64,000 bases of DNA from Prevotellaceae bacterium UBA1746 (GCA_002314875.1 DCHS01000052.1:236063-300062); one strand, 5' to 3'. Counted from the stretch's first letter, positions 1 through 9,291 are shown. Translations and numbers: made by a program. The notes: a model not told the origin generated them from the letters alone.

Positions 1-1116
1 ACGAAGTTGATGGATGAGTGCCGCGAGATGGGTATTAAGACCTTGAGTCCTGATGTCAACGAATCTTTGAGTAAGTTCAGTGTGAATGCAAAGGGTAACA
101 TTCGTTTTGGCCTTGCCGGTATCAAAGGTGTGGGTGAAGCTGCAGTCCTTGGCATTATTGCTGAACGAGAGAAGAACGGTCTCTTCCTGGATGTCTTTGA
201 CTTTTTCGAGCGCGTTAATCTTAACCAGTGTAACCGTAAGAACCTGGAATGCCTCATTTTGGCAGGAGCCTTCGATTGTTTTGAAAACCTTCGTCGTGAG
301 CAGTACTTTGCAATTGATGATCGTGGTGTTCCTTTCCTTGATACTCTTGTGGCCTATGGTCAGCGATTCCAGCAGGAGAAGCAGGAGACGGAAAATTCCC
401 TCTTTGGCGGTTTTGATGCTGTCGAAATTCAGAAGCCCAAGTTCCCTACACATTTCGCGGAATGGTCTGATTTGGAACGCTTGAACAAAGAAAGAGAATT
501 GATTTCAATCTATTTGTCCGGTCATCCCCTTGACGAATATAGTCTTGTATTAAACAAGGTGTGCAATATGAAGATGCCCGAAACGGCAGATCTGGACAAA
601 TTCATGAACCAGACTGTTTACTTTGGCGGAATCGTTACTTCTGCAGAACAACGATATACAAAGCGCAATGTTCCTTTTGGAAGGGTTAAGATTGAAGATT
701 TCGAAGGACCTGGTGAATTGACGATCTTTGGTGAAAACTGGGCGCAGCTCAGTGGCTATTTCAGGGTTGGAAATTCTTTGTTCATTACGGCAGTTGTACA
801 ACCTCGCCGTTGGGGTACTCCAGAACCGGAACTGAATGTGACAAAGGTGGAATTGCTGTGCGATGTGAACGATAAAAAGATTACTTCGCTGACTATCGTA
901 GCAAATCTCGATGCAATTAACGAGCAGGCTCTTGCTGATATCGTTGACTTCCTCGAAGATGACCCATCCTCCAATTGTGAACTCTATTTTACGGTTCTTG
1001 ACCCTGTCCTTAATGCTCGAGTCTCATTAGTATCCACTGGAAGACATATTAAGGTGACCCAGAAACTGATTGAGCAGCTTGAGACGACTGAAGGCTTGGA
1101 ATATCAAGTAAACTGA
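1..1116 (+). CDS. dnaE: DNA polymerase III alpha subunit, C-terminal part (5' end outside window)
   Basis: The reading frame is open from base 1, so the gene begins upstream and only about the last 371 residues are present. The start of the fragment matches the tail of the polymerase domain and the helix-hairpin-helix region (FGLAGIKGVGEAAV), followed by the typical linker (ERELISIYLSGHPLDEY). An OB-fold then starts near residue 200 of the fragment (VYFGGIVTSAEQR ... GRVKIEDFEGPGELTIFGE), and the usual C-terminal tail-binding region ends at the TAA. The product is the replicative polymerase subunit, acting in the cytoplasm at the replication fork. A 75-bp gap precedes the next gene. Identification is by recognised family motifs and is very secure; the PHP and catalytic domains cannot be checked here. 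Confidence 0.96.
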   Translation, partial: TKLMDECREMGIKTLSPDVNESLSKFSVNAKGNIRFGLAGIKGVGEAAVLGIIAEREKNGLFLDVFDFFERVNLNQCNRKNLECLILAGAFDCFENLRREQYFAIDDRGVPFLDTLVAYGQRFQQEKQETENSLFGGFDAVEIQKPKFPTHFAEWSDLERLNKERELISIYLSGHPLDEYSLVLNKVCNMKMPETADLDKFMNQTVYFGGIVTSAEQRYTKRNVPFGRVKIEDFEGPGELTIFGENWAQLSGYFRVGNSLFITAVVQPRRWGTPEPELNVTKVELLCDVNDKKITSLTIVANLDAINEQALADIVDFLEDDPSSNCELYFTVLDPVLNARVSLVSTGRHIKVTQKLIEQLETTEGLEYQVN

Positions 1117-1191
1117 AACTAACAACTCGTAATCCCATAATTGCTTTTATAAAGCTTTTCTTTAACTCTGCGTTGACTCGCTACATTTCTT

Positions 1192-2094
1192 TTGGCTGCA
1201 ACATTATCCATCCTTATCTGTACGCTGAATGATCGCGTAAGGAACGTGCCTGGCATTTTGCTGGAGGCGCGTGAGGATGTATGTTATGTTGTTTCTTTCC
1301 AATACACCGATGATATGTTTCTGGAAATGGTTCCGGAGGTATTGAAGACGCGCGAGGATGTAGTTCTTCTGCCCTTCCCATCTACGGGACTGTCAGCGAA
1401 CCGAAACAATGCTATGAGAGGTTGTGCAACACCTTTGGCGATTATTGCTGACGATGATGTACGCTATACGAACGAGCAACTTGATATGGTCATTAAGACC
1501 TATAATGAGCATCCTGAAGTGGATATTGCATGTTTTCAAGTGTTCTCAGAGGAGGGAAAGCCGTTTAAGAACTATGCGGATTTCGATTTTGATTATGCTC
1601 ACCAGCCACGCGGAACCTACTTCTCAAGTTTGGAGATGACCTTCCGCCTTGTCCAGAATATGCCTTCCTTTGATACCCGGTTCGGCCTTGGTGCTGGTTA
1701 TCTCTCCTGTGGAGAGGAGGAAGTCTTTCTCAACCAGGCCTACCGCTATGGATTGCATGTTCATTATTATCCTCAGCAGCTATGTACTATCCCAAGTTTG
1801 GAAACAACGGGCAGTCGCTTCCTGGAAGATAAACGAGTAAGAAGGAGTAAGGGAGCCGTGTTCTATATGTTGTATAGTACCCCCAGCGCTTTTGTTCGTA
1901 TTATTAAGTCTGCATTGTGCATTAAAATAGAAGGAAAAGAGCTGACCTGTTGGAATAGATTGCGGCTTAGATGGAATTGCTTCCGGGATATGTTCGATGG
2001 CTTTATGTATGTTATCAAGCATCCTCTGAATGATTCGGTAGCCGATGAGATTCCTTTGGATTTCCAACCTATAGATATCTGGAAAATGCCATAA
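1192..2094 (+). CDS. Family 2 (GT-A) glycosyltransferase
   Basis: 300 aa, cytoplasmic GT-A fold nucleotide-sugar glycosyltransferase. The N-terminus has the Rossmann-like strand LSILICTLNDR, then a conserved GLSANRNNAM segment and the DXD-type metal/nucleotide motif ADDDVRY near residue 93. The acceptor side contains GLGAGYLSCGEEEVFLNQA, whose acidic ED/EE position is typical of a GT2 catalytic base. No membrane helix is seen. The start is TTG at 1192, because an in-frame TGA lies at 1174-1176 and no ATG intervenes. The protein is a complete single domain and probably adds a sugar to a cell-surface glycan. Donor and acceptor cannot be told. It sits 75 bp after dnaE and ends at a strong terminator, so it may be transcribed with dnaE. 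Confidence 0.8.
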   Translation: MAATLSILICTLNDRVRNVPGILLEAREDVCYVVSFQYTDDMFLEMVPEVLKTREDVVLLPFPSTGLSANRNNAMRGCATPLAIIADDDVRYTNEQLDMVIKTYNEHPEVDIACFQVFSEEGKPFKNYADFDFDYAHQPRGTYFSSLEMTFRLVQNMPSFDTRFGLGAGYLSCGEEEVFLNQAYRYGLHVHYYPQQLCTIPSLETTGSRFLEDKRVRRSKGAVFYMLYSTPSAFVRIIKSALCIKIEGKELTCWNRLRLRWNCFRDMFDGFMYVIKHPLNDSVADEIPLDFQPIDIWKMP

Positions 2095-2100
2095 ACAATA

Positions 2101-2130
2101 ATCCCCCATGCTTTACGAAGCATGGGGGAT
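2101..2130. terminator. Bidirectional intrinsic terminator between the glycosyltransferase and nqrF
   Basis: A perfect 13-bp stem (ATCCCCCATGCTT / AAGCATGGGGGAT) with a TACG loop lies 6 bp after the glycosyltransferase stop and 19 bp beyond the nqrF stop. The two genes converge here, so the hairpin can serve both strands. Confidence 0.9.
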
Positions 2131-2149
2131 TTATTATGCGATGACGGGA

Positions 2150-3424
2150 TTATCCGCCGAAGTCATCGAAGTGAATCATATCGTCTTCCACACCAAGAGA
2201 GTGGAGAAGGTCGAGAACAGTCTTGGCCATCATGGGAGGACCGCAGAGGTAGTACTCGATATCTTCGGGAGCTTCGTGCGCCTTGAGATAGGTGTCGCCC
2301 ATAACAGGTGCGATAAAGCCTGCATTGTACTTGATGCCGAGAGAATCTGCCTTGGGGTCGGGACGGTCGAGAGCAAGATGGAAGTGGAAATTGGGGAATT
2401 CCTTTTCGAGTTCGAGGAAGTCTTCGAGGAAGAATACTTCGTCGATGGCACGAGCACCATAGAAATAGTGCATTTCGCGATCGCGGCACTTGCGGGTCTT
2501 CAGCATGTGCATAATCTGTGCACGAAGAGGAGCCATACCAGCACCACCGCCGACCCAGATCATTTCACGCTTGGAGTCGTAGATAGGATGGAAATCTCCG
2601 TAAGGACCGCTCATAACAACCTTATCACCCGGTTTGAGTGAGAAGATGTAGCTGGAAGCAATACCAGGATTAACATCCATGAAGCCGGTACCCTGATCCT
2701 TGGGCTTGAAGGGAGGCGTTGCAATACGAACGGTGAGGGTAATGATATCACCTTCGTCAGGATAGTTTGCCATAGAGTATGCACGGATGGTCGGAACAGT
2801 GTTAACACACTTGAGGCCGAAGAGTCCGAACTTCTCCCATGAGGGAAGATAGAGATCGCCGATGAGGCTCTTGTCCATATCCTTGTCGTAATCGATTTCG
2901 AAAGCAGGGATACGGATCTGGGCGTAAGAACCGGGTTCGAAGTCCATGTGCTCTCCGGGAGGAAGTGCCACCTTGTACTCCTTGATAAAGGTTGCAACGT
3001 TGCGGTTGCCAATAACGGTACATTCCCATTCCTTTACACCGAGAACGCTATCGGGAACCTTAACTTCAAGGTCACCCTTTACCTTGCACTGGCAACCGAG
3101 GCGCCAATGCTCCTTGATTTCCTTGCGAGAGAACTGGCCCTTTTCAGAATCGAGGATTTCACCGCCACCAGAGGTAACCTGACATTTACACTGACCGCAA
3201 GAACCCTTACCACCACATGCAGAGGGAAGGTAAACACCCTTCTCTGAGAGAGTAGAGAGGAGGCTTGCGCCTTGTTCAACTTCGAGAGTATCCTTACCGT
3301 TGAGTGTGATCTTAACGGTACCGGAAGGAGAGAGATAATTCTTCGCTACAAGCAGAATTACCACAAGAGCGAGGATAATGACGAGGAACACAACGATGCT
3401 CGTCAAAATAAGACTGAAATTCAT
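2150..3424 (-). CDS. nqrF: Na+-translocating NADH:quinone reductase subunit F
   Basis: 424 aa, the NADH-oxidising entry subunit of Na+-NQR. There is an N-terminal membrane helix (residues 5-27), then a plant-type [2Fe-2S] ferredoxin domain with C70, C76, C79 and C111, the same spacing as in the Vibrio cholerae protein. A ferredoxin-reductase module follows, with the FAD motif RAYSMANYP and the NADH-binding segments GGGAGMAPLRAQI and CGPPMM. Electrons pass NADH to FAD to 2Fe-2S and on to NqrD/E. It is the last gene of nqrABCDEF, 14 bp after nqrE, and ends at the shared terminator. Length and residues are canonical. Confidence 0.98.
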   Translation of the reverse strand: MNFSLILTSIVVFLVIILALVVILLVAKNYLSPSGTVKITLNGKDTLEVEQGASLLSTLSEKGVYLPSACGGKGSCGQCKCQVTSGGGEILDSEKGQFSRKEIKEHWRLGCQCKVKGDLEVKVPDSVLGVKEWECTVIGNRNVATFIKEYKVALPPGEHMDFEPGSYAQIRIPAFEIDYDKDMDKSLIGDLYLPSWEKFGLFGLKCVNTVPTIRAYSMANYPDEGDIITLTVRIATPPFKPKDQGTGFMDVNPGIASSYIFSLKPGDKVVMSGPYGDFHPIYDSKREMIWVGGGAGMAPLRAQIMHMLKTRKCRDREMHYFYGARAIDEVFFLEDFLELEKEFPNFHFHLALDRPDPKADSLGIKYNAGFIAPVMGDTYLKAHEAPEDIEYYLCGPPMMAKTVLDLLHSLGVEDDMIHFDDFGG

Positions 3425-3438
3425 ACGTTTATTCCTTT

Positions 3439-4068
3439 TTAGATGTTAAGACCAGAGAAACACATAAATGCCATTGACATAAGACCAACAACGATGAAGG
3501 TAATACCAAGGCCCTGGAGAGGCTTGGGAACGTCGGTGTAAGCCATCTTTTCACGGATTGCTGCAAGAGCAACAATAGCGAGCAACCAACCAATACCGCT
3601 GCCGAGTGCGTAAGCGAGAGCGTCTGCAACACCGCCGATAGCCTGAGTGCTGGTGGCGGGGTCCATAAGGATGCGCTGCTGCATAAAGAGAGAAGCACCC
3701 ATGATGGCACAGTTTACAGCGATAAGAGGGAGGAAAATACCAAGTGAAGCGTAAAGAGAGGGAGAGAAACGCTCTACTACCATTTCAACCAACTGCACCA
3801 TACCAGCGATAACTGCGATGAAGAGGATGAAAGAGAGGAAGCTGAGGTCAACGCCTTCTACTAAACAGTTTGGACCGAGCACCTGGGTCTGGAGAAGATA
3901 ATCAACGGGAACGGTAACGCAGAGTACGAAGATTACAGCGCAACCGAGACCGAAGGCGGTCTTTACAGTCTTGGATACAGCAAGATAAGAGCACATACCC
4001 AAGAAGAACGCGAAGATCATATTGTCCACAAAAATGGAGCGGACGAAAAGACTAAGAAGATGTTCCAT
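3439..4068 (-). CDS. nqrE: Na+-NQR subunit E
   Basis: 209 aa, an integral membrane protein with about six hydrophobic helices, homologous to NqrD and RnfA. It carries C26 and C120, the two cysteines that in V. cholerae NqrE help coordinate the membrane-embedded iron-sulfur centre shared with NqrD. Recognisable segments are SIFVDNMIFAFFLGMCSY and FLPLIAVNCAIMGASLF. It is inserted in the cytoplasmic membrane as part of the six-subunit sodium pump. The gene is 26 bp after nqrD and 14 bp before nqrF, consistent with one operon. Confidence 0.97.
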   Translation of the reverse strand: MEHLLSLFVRSIFVDNMIFAFFLGMCSYLAVSKTVKTAFGLGCAVIFVLCVTVPVDYLLQTQVLGPNCLVEGVDLSFLSFILFIAVIAGMVQLVEMVVERFSPSLYASLGIFLPLIAVNCAIMGASLFMQQRILMDPATSTQAIGGVADALAYALGSGIGWLLAIVALAAIREKMAYTDVPKPLQGLGITFIVVGLMSMAFMCFSGLNI

Positions 4069-4094
4069 AGTTTTCTTTTGTTATGAGTATGTGA

Positions 4095-4709
4095 TTAATC
4101 TACTTTGTTAATTGAGCGGTGAGCCCAGATGACACATCCACAGATGATGAGTGCCATTGCGGGCATTGTCATCATACCATTGTGGAAGAAGTCGCAGTCG
4201 GTAAGCACGGGGATTTCATAACCGAAGAGAGAAGCACTACCGAGAAGTTCGCGAACGAAACCTACGACAACGAGGATCCAAGCATAACCGAGACCACTAC
4301 CAACACCATCGAGGAAAGATTCCCAGGGACCGTTCATCATCGCGAATGCTTCGAGACGACCCATGAGGATACAGTTGGTAATGATCAAACCTACGTAAAC
4401 AGATAGCTGAACGCTGACATCGTAAGCAAATGCCTTGAGAACCTGGCTAACGATTGTTACGAGAGTTGCAACAACAACAAGCTGTACGATGATACGAATA
4501 CGGTTAGGAATGGTCTTGCGAAGAAGAGAAATGATAACGTTGGCAAAAGCGGTGATTACCGTTACAGAGAGACCCATTACGATCGCGGGTTCAAGCTGTG
4601 AGGTAACTGCCAGTGCCGAACAAATACCGAGTACCTGCGCAACAACAGGGTTGTTCAGGTTAAGAGGACCAGTGAAGACCTCTTTGTTCTGCTGAGAAAA
4701 AAGACTCAT
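4095..4709 (-). CDS. nqrD: Na+-NQR subunit D
   Basis: 204 aa membrane protein, pseudo-symmetric partner of NqrE in the sodium-translocating NADH:quinone oxidoreductase. It has about six transmembrane helices. C30 (LGICSALAV) and C113 (ITNCILMGR) correspond within one residue to the cysteines that bind the intramembrane iron-sulfur cluster in V. cholerae NqrD. The conserved tail RSINKVD is present. ATG start at 4709; nqrC ends 17 bp upstream. There is no sign of truncation. Confidence 0.97.
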   Translation of the reverse strand: MSLFSQQNKEVFTGPLNLNNPVVAQVLGICSALAVTSQLEPAIVMGLSVTVITAFANVIISLLRKTIPNRIRIIVQLVVVATLVTIVSQVLKAFAYDVSVQLSVYVGLIITNCILMGRLEAFAMMNGPWESFLDGVGSGLGYAWILVVVGFVRELLGSASLFGYEIPVLTDCDFFHNGMMTMPAMALIICGCVIWAHRSINKVD

Positions 4710-4726
4710 ATTTTGTCCTCCTATTA

Positions 4727-5428
4727 TTATTTATGATTAGCACTGAAATACTTCTGATAAGGAGCAAGGCTGCTCTTGAACATACCGTCAACACCATTAG
4801 ATGTAAGGGTTGCACCAGTGATGGCATCAACCTGAGAAGCGGGATCTTCAACCTTCTTAGCTACACCAATAGCAACTTCGGTGTAGGTAGAATCAGTAAA
4901 CGCCTTCTTGCCGATGAACTTCTCCTGGAACCAGGGTTCTACGATGCGGGCACCGAGACCAGCGGTTTCACCTTCATGGCTGAGGAAAGTACCGTAAACG
5001 GTCTGGAAGTCGCCCTTGAGAGCAACATAGCCCCAGAGACCGCCCCAGAGTCCGCGACCATACATGGGAACCACATAGACCGTGTCATTTTCAACATTGC
5101 AAACATAAAGGGGAAGTTTCTTCTGAGCATCGTCCTTTGCCTGAATATCCTTGGAGTCAACATTGAAGCCACCAACGCTGTCGATAACTTCACCGTTTAC
5201 ATTGAGGATGATATCCTTGATAAGAACTTTGTCATATTCAGCCTGCACATCTTTAACGTCGCGAAGGTTGAGGGCTTTCAAAATCTGTCCGCGCTTGTCG
5301 TTAGCAACATTGTCGTCCTGAATGGGACGAAGGGCGCTGCTGATAAAGGCAAGGCAGAACGCTACGATGATGACCATCACCGAAGCATAGGCAATGGTGT
5401 ATACATTGCTGTTTGTGTTCAGTTTCAT
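4727..5428 (-). CDS. nqrC: Na+-NQR subunit C, covalent FMN carrier
   Basis: 233 aa when started at the ATG at 5428 (MKLNTNSNVYT). A longer frame reaches 5503 but runs into nqrB and adds unrelated residues, so I reject it. There is one N-terminal membrane helix (about residues 11-31) and then an FMN_bind domain in the periplasm. The flavinylation motif DAITGAT occupies residues 201-207, so FMN should be attached to T207 through a phosphoester bond by ApbE. No apbE gene lies in this window. The GETAGLGARI segment is typical of the family. It is the third gene of the operon, 13 bp after nqrB. Confidence 0.97.
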   Translation of the reverse strand: MKLNTNSNVYTIAYASVMVIIVAFCLAFISSALRPIQDDNVANDKRGQILKALNLRDVKDVQAEYDKVLIKDIILNVNGEVIDSVGGFNVDSKDIQAKDDAQKKLPLYVCNVENDTVYVVPMYGRGLWGGLWGYVALKGDFQTVYGTFLSHEGETAGLGARIVEPWFQEKFIGKKAFTDSTYTEVAIGVAKKVEDPASQVDAITGATLTSNGVDGMFKSSLAPYQKYFSANHK

Positions 5429-5441
5429 AATGGTGTAGCGT

Positions 5442-6602
5442 TTATTTGTTAGAAATTCGCTTTGCACGCTTGTTGATATTGCTCTGTACGAAGCAGTAGT
5501 CAATCAGCGGAGCAAACATATTCATGAAGAGGATAGCGAGCATCATACCTTCGGGATAACCGGGGTTGAGAACGCGGATAGTGATAGCGAGTGCACCAAT
5601 GAGGAAGCCGTAGATGAACTTACCATTTTCTGTACGACAGCTTGTTACAGGGTCTGTAGCCATAAAGACTGCACCGAAACAGAAACCGCCGAGCCAGAGA
5701 TGATCAAGGCCAAGGTGAGCTACCTGATTAGCTTCAGCACCGCAAGCGTCAAAGAGGAGGGCTACAAGGGCACCACCAACAAAGACACTACCCATGGTCT
5801 TCCAACTTGCGATACGGGTCCAAAGAAGGATAACAGCACCAATAGCAATGGCAATAACACTGGTCTCACCAATAGAACCGGGCATCAAACCACCGAACAT
5901 TTCGCACATGGACAGCTGAGGAGCTACGCCTGCCGCTGCTTCTCCAAGAGGAGTAGCACAAGTAAAGCCGTCGGGGAGGACATTTCCTAAACCAAACCAG
6001 CTGTCCTGGCTTACCCATACCTGGTCACCGCTCATCTTGGTAGGCCATGCGAAGAAAAGGAATGCACGGGTGATAAGAGCGGGATTGAAGATGTTCATAC
6101 CAGTTCCGCCGAAGATTTCCTTTGCAAAGACAACGCTGAAAGCAACAGCAACAGCGAGCATCCAAAGGGGAGTGCCGACAGGAACAATCATGGGGATAAT
6201 GAGACCACTTACAAGGAAACCTTCCTGGATTTCCTCGTTCTTCCACTGAGCAACGACAAACTCAATACCAAGACCGACAACATAGCTGACAACGATCTTG
6301 GGGAGCATGACAATGAGGCCGTAGAGGAACATTTGGATAATGCTTGCGTCAACGCCGGCTGCCTTGTAGTTCTGGAAACCGATATTGTACATTCCGACGA
6401 GAAGAGCGGGAATGAGAGCGATGACGACAAAGCTCATGATGCGCTTGGAGTCAATGGCATCATGAATGGCCGCACCTACCTTTGAGGTAGTGTTGGGAAC
6501 GAGTGCAAAGGTCTCGAAACCATCGAAGAGGCTGCGGAAAGCGTGGAACTTACCACCTTCTTCAACGTGCGGACGAATCTTGTCAAAAAATTCTTTTAAC
6601 AT
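5442..6602 (-). CDS. nqrB: Na+-NQR subunit B, membrane flavoprotein
   Basis: 386 aa, the large membrane subunit that carries covalent FMN and riboflavin and forms part of the Na+ path, near the quinone site. It has an N-terminal cytoplasmic segment, then about ten hydrophobic helices starting near residue 55. Conserved blocks include IFGGTGMNIFNPALITRAF and GSIGETS. The flavinylation motif is DGFTCAT at residues 211-217, so T217 is the predicted FMN attachment site. The residue usually seen as G or S before AT is C here. It lies 15 bp after nqrA and 13 bp before nqrC. Confidence 0.97.
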   Translation of the reverse strand: MLKEFFDKIRPHVEEGGKFHAFRSLFDGFETFALVPNTTSKVGAAIHDAIDSKRIMSFVVIALIPALLVGMYNIGFQNYKAAGVDASIIQMFLYGLIVMLPKIVVSYVVGLGIEFVVAQWKNEEIQEGFLVSGLIIPMIVPVGTPLWMLAVAVAFSVVFAKEIFGGTGMNIFNPALITRAFLFFAWPTKMSGDQVWVSQDSWFGLGNVLPDGFTCATPLGEAAAGVAPQLSMCEMFGGLMPGSIGETSVIAIAIGAVILLWTRIASWKTMGSVFVGGALVALLFDACGAEANQVAHLGLDHLWLGGFCFGAVFMATDPVTSCRTENGKFIYGFLIGALAITIRVLNPGYPEGMMLAILFMNMFAPLIDYCFVQSNINKRAKRISNK

Positions 6603-6617
6603 AATATTATAGGAGTA

Positions 6618-7967
6618 TTACGCGTTTTCTTTACGTAGGATATCAAGACCTTGGCGAACAATGCGCTGCAGTTCAAGTTTTGAAGAGCAAATAAATTCAG
6701 CGAGAGCGAAGTCCTCAGGAGCAACCTCATAAATACCAAGAGCTTCCTGACGATCGATATCGCCAGTGATGATAGCCTTAATAAGATAGGAGGGATAGAT
6801 GTCCATAGGGAATACGCGTTCGTATTCAGCAGACATAATCATGTGACGTTCGCCACCCTTGATACGACAGTCAGGATTGAACGCCTTGCCCTTCATAAAT
6901 GCACTGAAATAACTGCGGTGTGTTGAGATTTCATTCGTACGGGGCATGATCCAACCGAGAACCTCATTCACATCGTCACCTTCGGGGATTGCTGTAACTT
7001 CAGTGGTGTGAGCACCAAGGAACTCGCCAGCCTTGCGGCCAACGAGAGGATTGCCATCAATAACACGAACATGATGATCTGCAGGTTTCAGCTGGTTTTC
7101 AACAATGCTCTTGATGCTCTGGCCAACCTTTACACGTGCATACTTGGGCGTTTCCACTTCGCTACCTGCTACAGCAATGATACGGCTGAAATCAGGTTTG
7201 CCAGTACGTGCATAACGACCGATGAAGATTACTTCTTCTGCACCGAGAGTCCAAACAACTTCACCCTTGTTGACGGGGTCAATCTGGTTGATCTGAACAC
7301 CGACGTTGCCTGCGGGGTTAGGACCATCGAATCCACTGACTTCTACGTTATCAATGTTGATAGGGAGAAGGGGAGTGTTGAGCTGTTCCTGATTAACGCC
7401 GACATGAACCTTTGCAATCTTTGCCAAAACAGCAATACCAGCCTTGAAGTCTTCTTCCTGTCCTTTGACTACAACGTTGAAGTCGGCAGCAAGAGGCATA
7501 AGGTTGAAAGCGCTGACGAAGATGGCTTTGGGAGCAACATCAGGGGTGGGAACTACGTCGTAAGGACGCTGGCGTAAGAACGCGAAAAGACCGGTTTCCA
7601 AAAGTACTTCGAGCACCTGTTCAGCGTTAGCCTGCTTGAGGTCAGGCAGTTCGAAGGTCTTTACGACCTGTGAACTGTCAGGCTGAATGCGGATACTGAG
7701 AACCTTGCGTCGGTCACCACGTTCAACGCATTTTACTGTTCCGCTTACTGGCGAAACAAACTTGATCTTCTCTGTGGCTTTGTCCACGAAGAGAGGAGTA
7801 CCCACAAGAACCTGTTCGCCTTCCTTTACCCTGACCTTTGGAACGATACCGCCGAAATCATCGGGAACAAGAGCGTACTCTTCTGCGGGTTTCACATCGC
7901 GTATTTCGGGAGCTGCCTGGCCCTCGAGACGGATGTTCAGTCCTTTTTTGATTTTGTAAGTTTTCAT
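6618..7967 (-). CDS. nqrA: Na+-NQR subunit A
   Basis: 449 aa, the soluble cytoplasmic subunit, starting with the characteristic MKTYKIKKGLNIRLEGQA. It contains a barrel-sandwich region (KVRVKEGEQVLVGTPLFVDK), a central Rossmann-like domain and the C-terminal block with PRTNEIST, GGERHMIM and FPMDIYPSYLIKAI. In characterised enzymes it binds near the ubiquinone site of NqrB. It is the first gene of the operon, preceded by a well-formed Bacteroidota promoter about 50 bp upstream. Length is normal. Confidence 0.97.
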   Translation of the reverse strand: MKTYKIKKGLNIRLEGQAAPEIRDVKPAEEYALVPDDFGGIVPKVRVKEGEQVLVGTPLFVDKATEKIKFVSPVSGTVKCVERGDRRKVLSIRIQPDSSQVVKTFELPDLKQANAEQVLEVLLETGLFAFLRQRPYDVVPTPDVAPKAIFVSAFNLMPLAADFNVVVKGQEEDFKAGIAVLAKIAKVHVGVNQEQLNTPLLPINIDNVEVSGFDGPNPAGNVGVQINQIDPVNKGEVVWTLGAEEVIFIGRYARTGKPDFSRIIAVAGSEVETPKYARVKVGQSIKSIVENQLKPADHHVRVIDGNPLVGRKAGEFLGAHTTEVTAIPEGDDVNEVLGWIMPRTNEISTHRSYFSAFMKGKAFNPDCRIKGGERHMIMSAEYERVFPMDIYPSYLIKAIITGDIDRQEALGIYEVAPEDFALAEFICSSKLELQRIVRQGLDILRKENA

Positions 7968-8018
7968 ATAGTGGTAATAAATATTCTTTCAAAGAGATAG
8001 AGTTTACCAAATTCTCTG

Positions 8019-8049
8019 CAAATTTACGGTAATTCTTGCTAAAAGCAAA
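8019..8049 (-). promoter_or_regulatory. Predicted promoter of nqrABCDEF
   Basis: On the minus strand a -33 box TTTG (8049-8046) and a -7 box TAAATTTG (8026-8019) are separated by 19 bp, matching the Bacteroidota sigma-ABfr consensus TTTG-N19-21-TAnnTTTG. The nqrA ATG is about 52 bp downstream of the -7 box. Confidence 0.75.
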
Positions 8050-8172
8050 ATCTTTTTCTGCTTTTTTTTTCATAAAGCAAAAAAATTGTAAAAACCTGTG
8101 GCTCTATACTCCATTTTTTCGTTTTTAAAAGTTTTTTTCTTTTAAAGGCTGTTTCGTTACGCTTAAATTTGG

Positions 8173-8180
8173 TAACTTTG
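8173..8180 (+). promoter_or_regulatory. Predicted -7 box upstream of moxR (bat operon)
   Basis: TAACTTTG fits the Bacteroidota -7 consensus TAnnTTTG and lies about 53 bp before the moxR ATG. A weak -33 candidate (TTTC at 8152-8155) is only 17 bp away. The 265-bp gap between nqrA and moxR therefore holds two divergent promoters. Confidence 0.6.
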
Positions 8181-8232
8181 CACCCAAATTGCGTGAGAAC
8201 GTATGAATTTGATAATTTAATTTAGAAAAAAT

Positions 8233-9234
8233 ATGAACCAAAATGTTGATATTCGTGCTTTGAATGCCAAGATTGAGGCTAATTCTGGTTTTGTGGCTCT
8301 GCTGATGGATGGCATGGCCAAGACCATTGTTGGCCAGCAGCACCTCTCCGAGGCGCTCCTTATTGGTTTGCTCAGTAATGGACACATTCTCCTTGAAGGT
8401 GTCCCTGGTTTGGCAAAGACTCTTGCCATCCGTACTCTCTCCAGTTTGATTAGTGCAGACTTTGGACGAATTCAGTTTACCCCCGACCTCCTTCCCGCCG
8501 ATGTTATCGGTACAATGGTTTACAGCCGTAAGGATGATAGTTTCAGCGTTCGTCGTGGTCCCGTTTTTGCCAACTTTGTTCTTGCTGATGAAATCAACCG
8601 TGCCCCTGCCAAAGTGCAGTCCGCTTTGCTTCAGGCTATGCAGGAACGTCAGGTAACTATCGGTGATGAGACGATGGCTCTTCCCAGCCCGTTCCTGGTA
8701 ATGGCAACCCAGAACCCCATAGAACAGGAAGGAACCTATGCTCTTCCCGAAGCTCAGACGGACCGTTTCATGCTGAAGGTCATCGTAGATTATCCTACTC
8801 TGGACGAAGAAAAACGAATTGTCCGTGCATCTATGAGTGGTGACATTGCAGACAAGACGGTGTTCCCTGTCGTAGATGTTGAAACCATCTTGAAAGCCCG
8901 TGAACTTGTCAAGGAGGTTTATGTCGATGAGCGTATTGAACAGTACGTGGCAGATATCGTCTTTGCAACCCGATTCCCCGAAAAATACAAACTAGAACAT
9001 CTGAAGCCTTACATTGCCTTTGGCGGTAGCCCCCGTGCAAGTATCAGCCTTGCCCTTGCTGCCCGTTCTCTGGCATTCATTCGTCGTCGTGGATACGTAG
9101 TTCCCGATGATGTTCGTGGCGTTGTCTTTGATGTTCTTCGTCATCGTATCGGTCTTACCTATGAGGCAGAGGCTGCTGAGATGACAGCGGATAAGATTAT
9201 CTCCGAGATCCTTGCAAAGGTAGAGGTTCCTTAA
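8233..9234 (+). CDS. MoxR-family AAA+ ATPase
   Basis: 333 aa AAA_3/MoxR chaperone-type ATPase of the cytoplasm. Walker A is GVPGLAKT (residues 56-63), Walker B is VLADE (116-120), sensor 1 lies in ATQNP (N161) and the arginine-finger region is TDRF (176-179). A C-terminal lid domain follows. MoxR proteins are thought to remodel or load partners that contain von Willebrand factor A (VWA) domains; four such candidates follow directly (the DUF58 protein, BatA, BatB and the BatD system). First gene of the bat locus; 57 bp separate it from the DUF58 gene. Family assignment is certain, the substrate is inferred from neighbours. Confidence 0.95.
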   Translation: MNQNVDIRALNAKIEANSGFVALLMDGMAKTIVGQQHLSEALLIGLLSNGHILLEGVPGLAKTLAIRTLSSLISADFGRIQFTPDLLPADVIGTMVYSRKDDSFSVRRGPVFANFVLADEINRAPAKVQSALLQAMQERQVTIGDETMALPSPFLVMATQNPIEQEGTYALPEAQTDRFMLKVIVDYPTLDEEKRIVRASMSGDIADKTVFPVVDVETILKARELVKEVYVDERIEQYVADIVFATRFPEKYKLEHLKPYIAFGGSPRASISLALAARSLAFIRRRGYVVPDDVRGVVFDVLRHRIGLTYEAEAAEMTADKIISEILAKVEVP

Positions 9235-9291
9235 AAGAACTGCAAAATCCAAGTCATTACCTTTCCTTAGTGTAAAAGATAAGATTCTTTG

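Noticed and set aside
5429..5503. Longer N-terminus for nqrC
   Set aside because: The extension overlaps nqrB and codes for residues not seen in NqrC; MKLNTNSNVYT with the following helix is the normal start.
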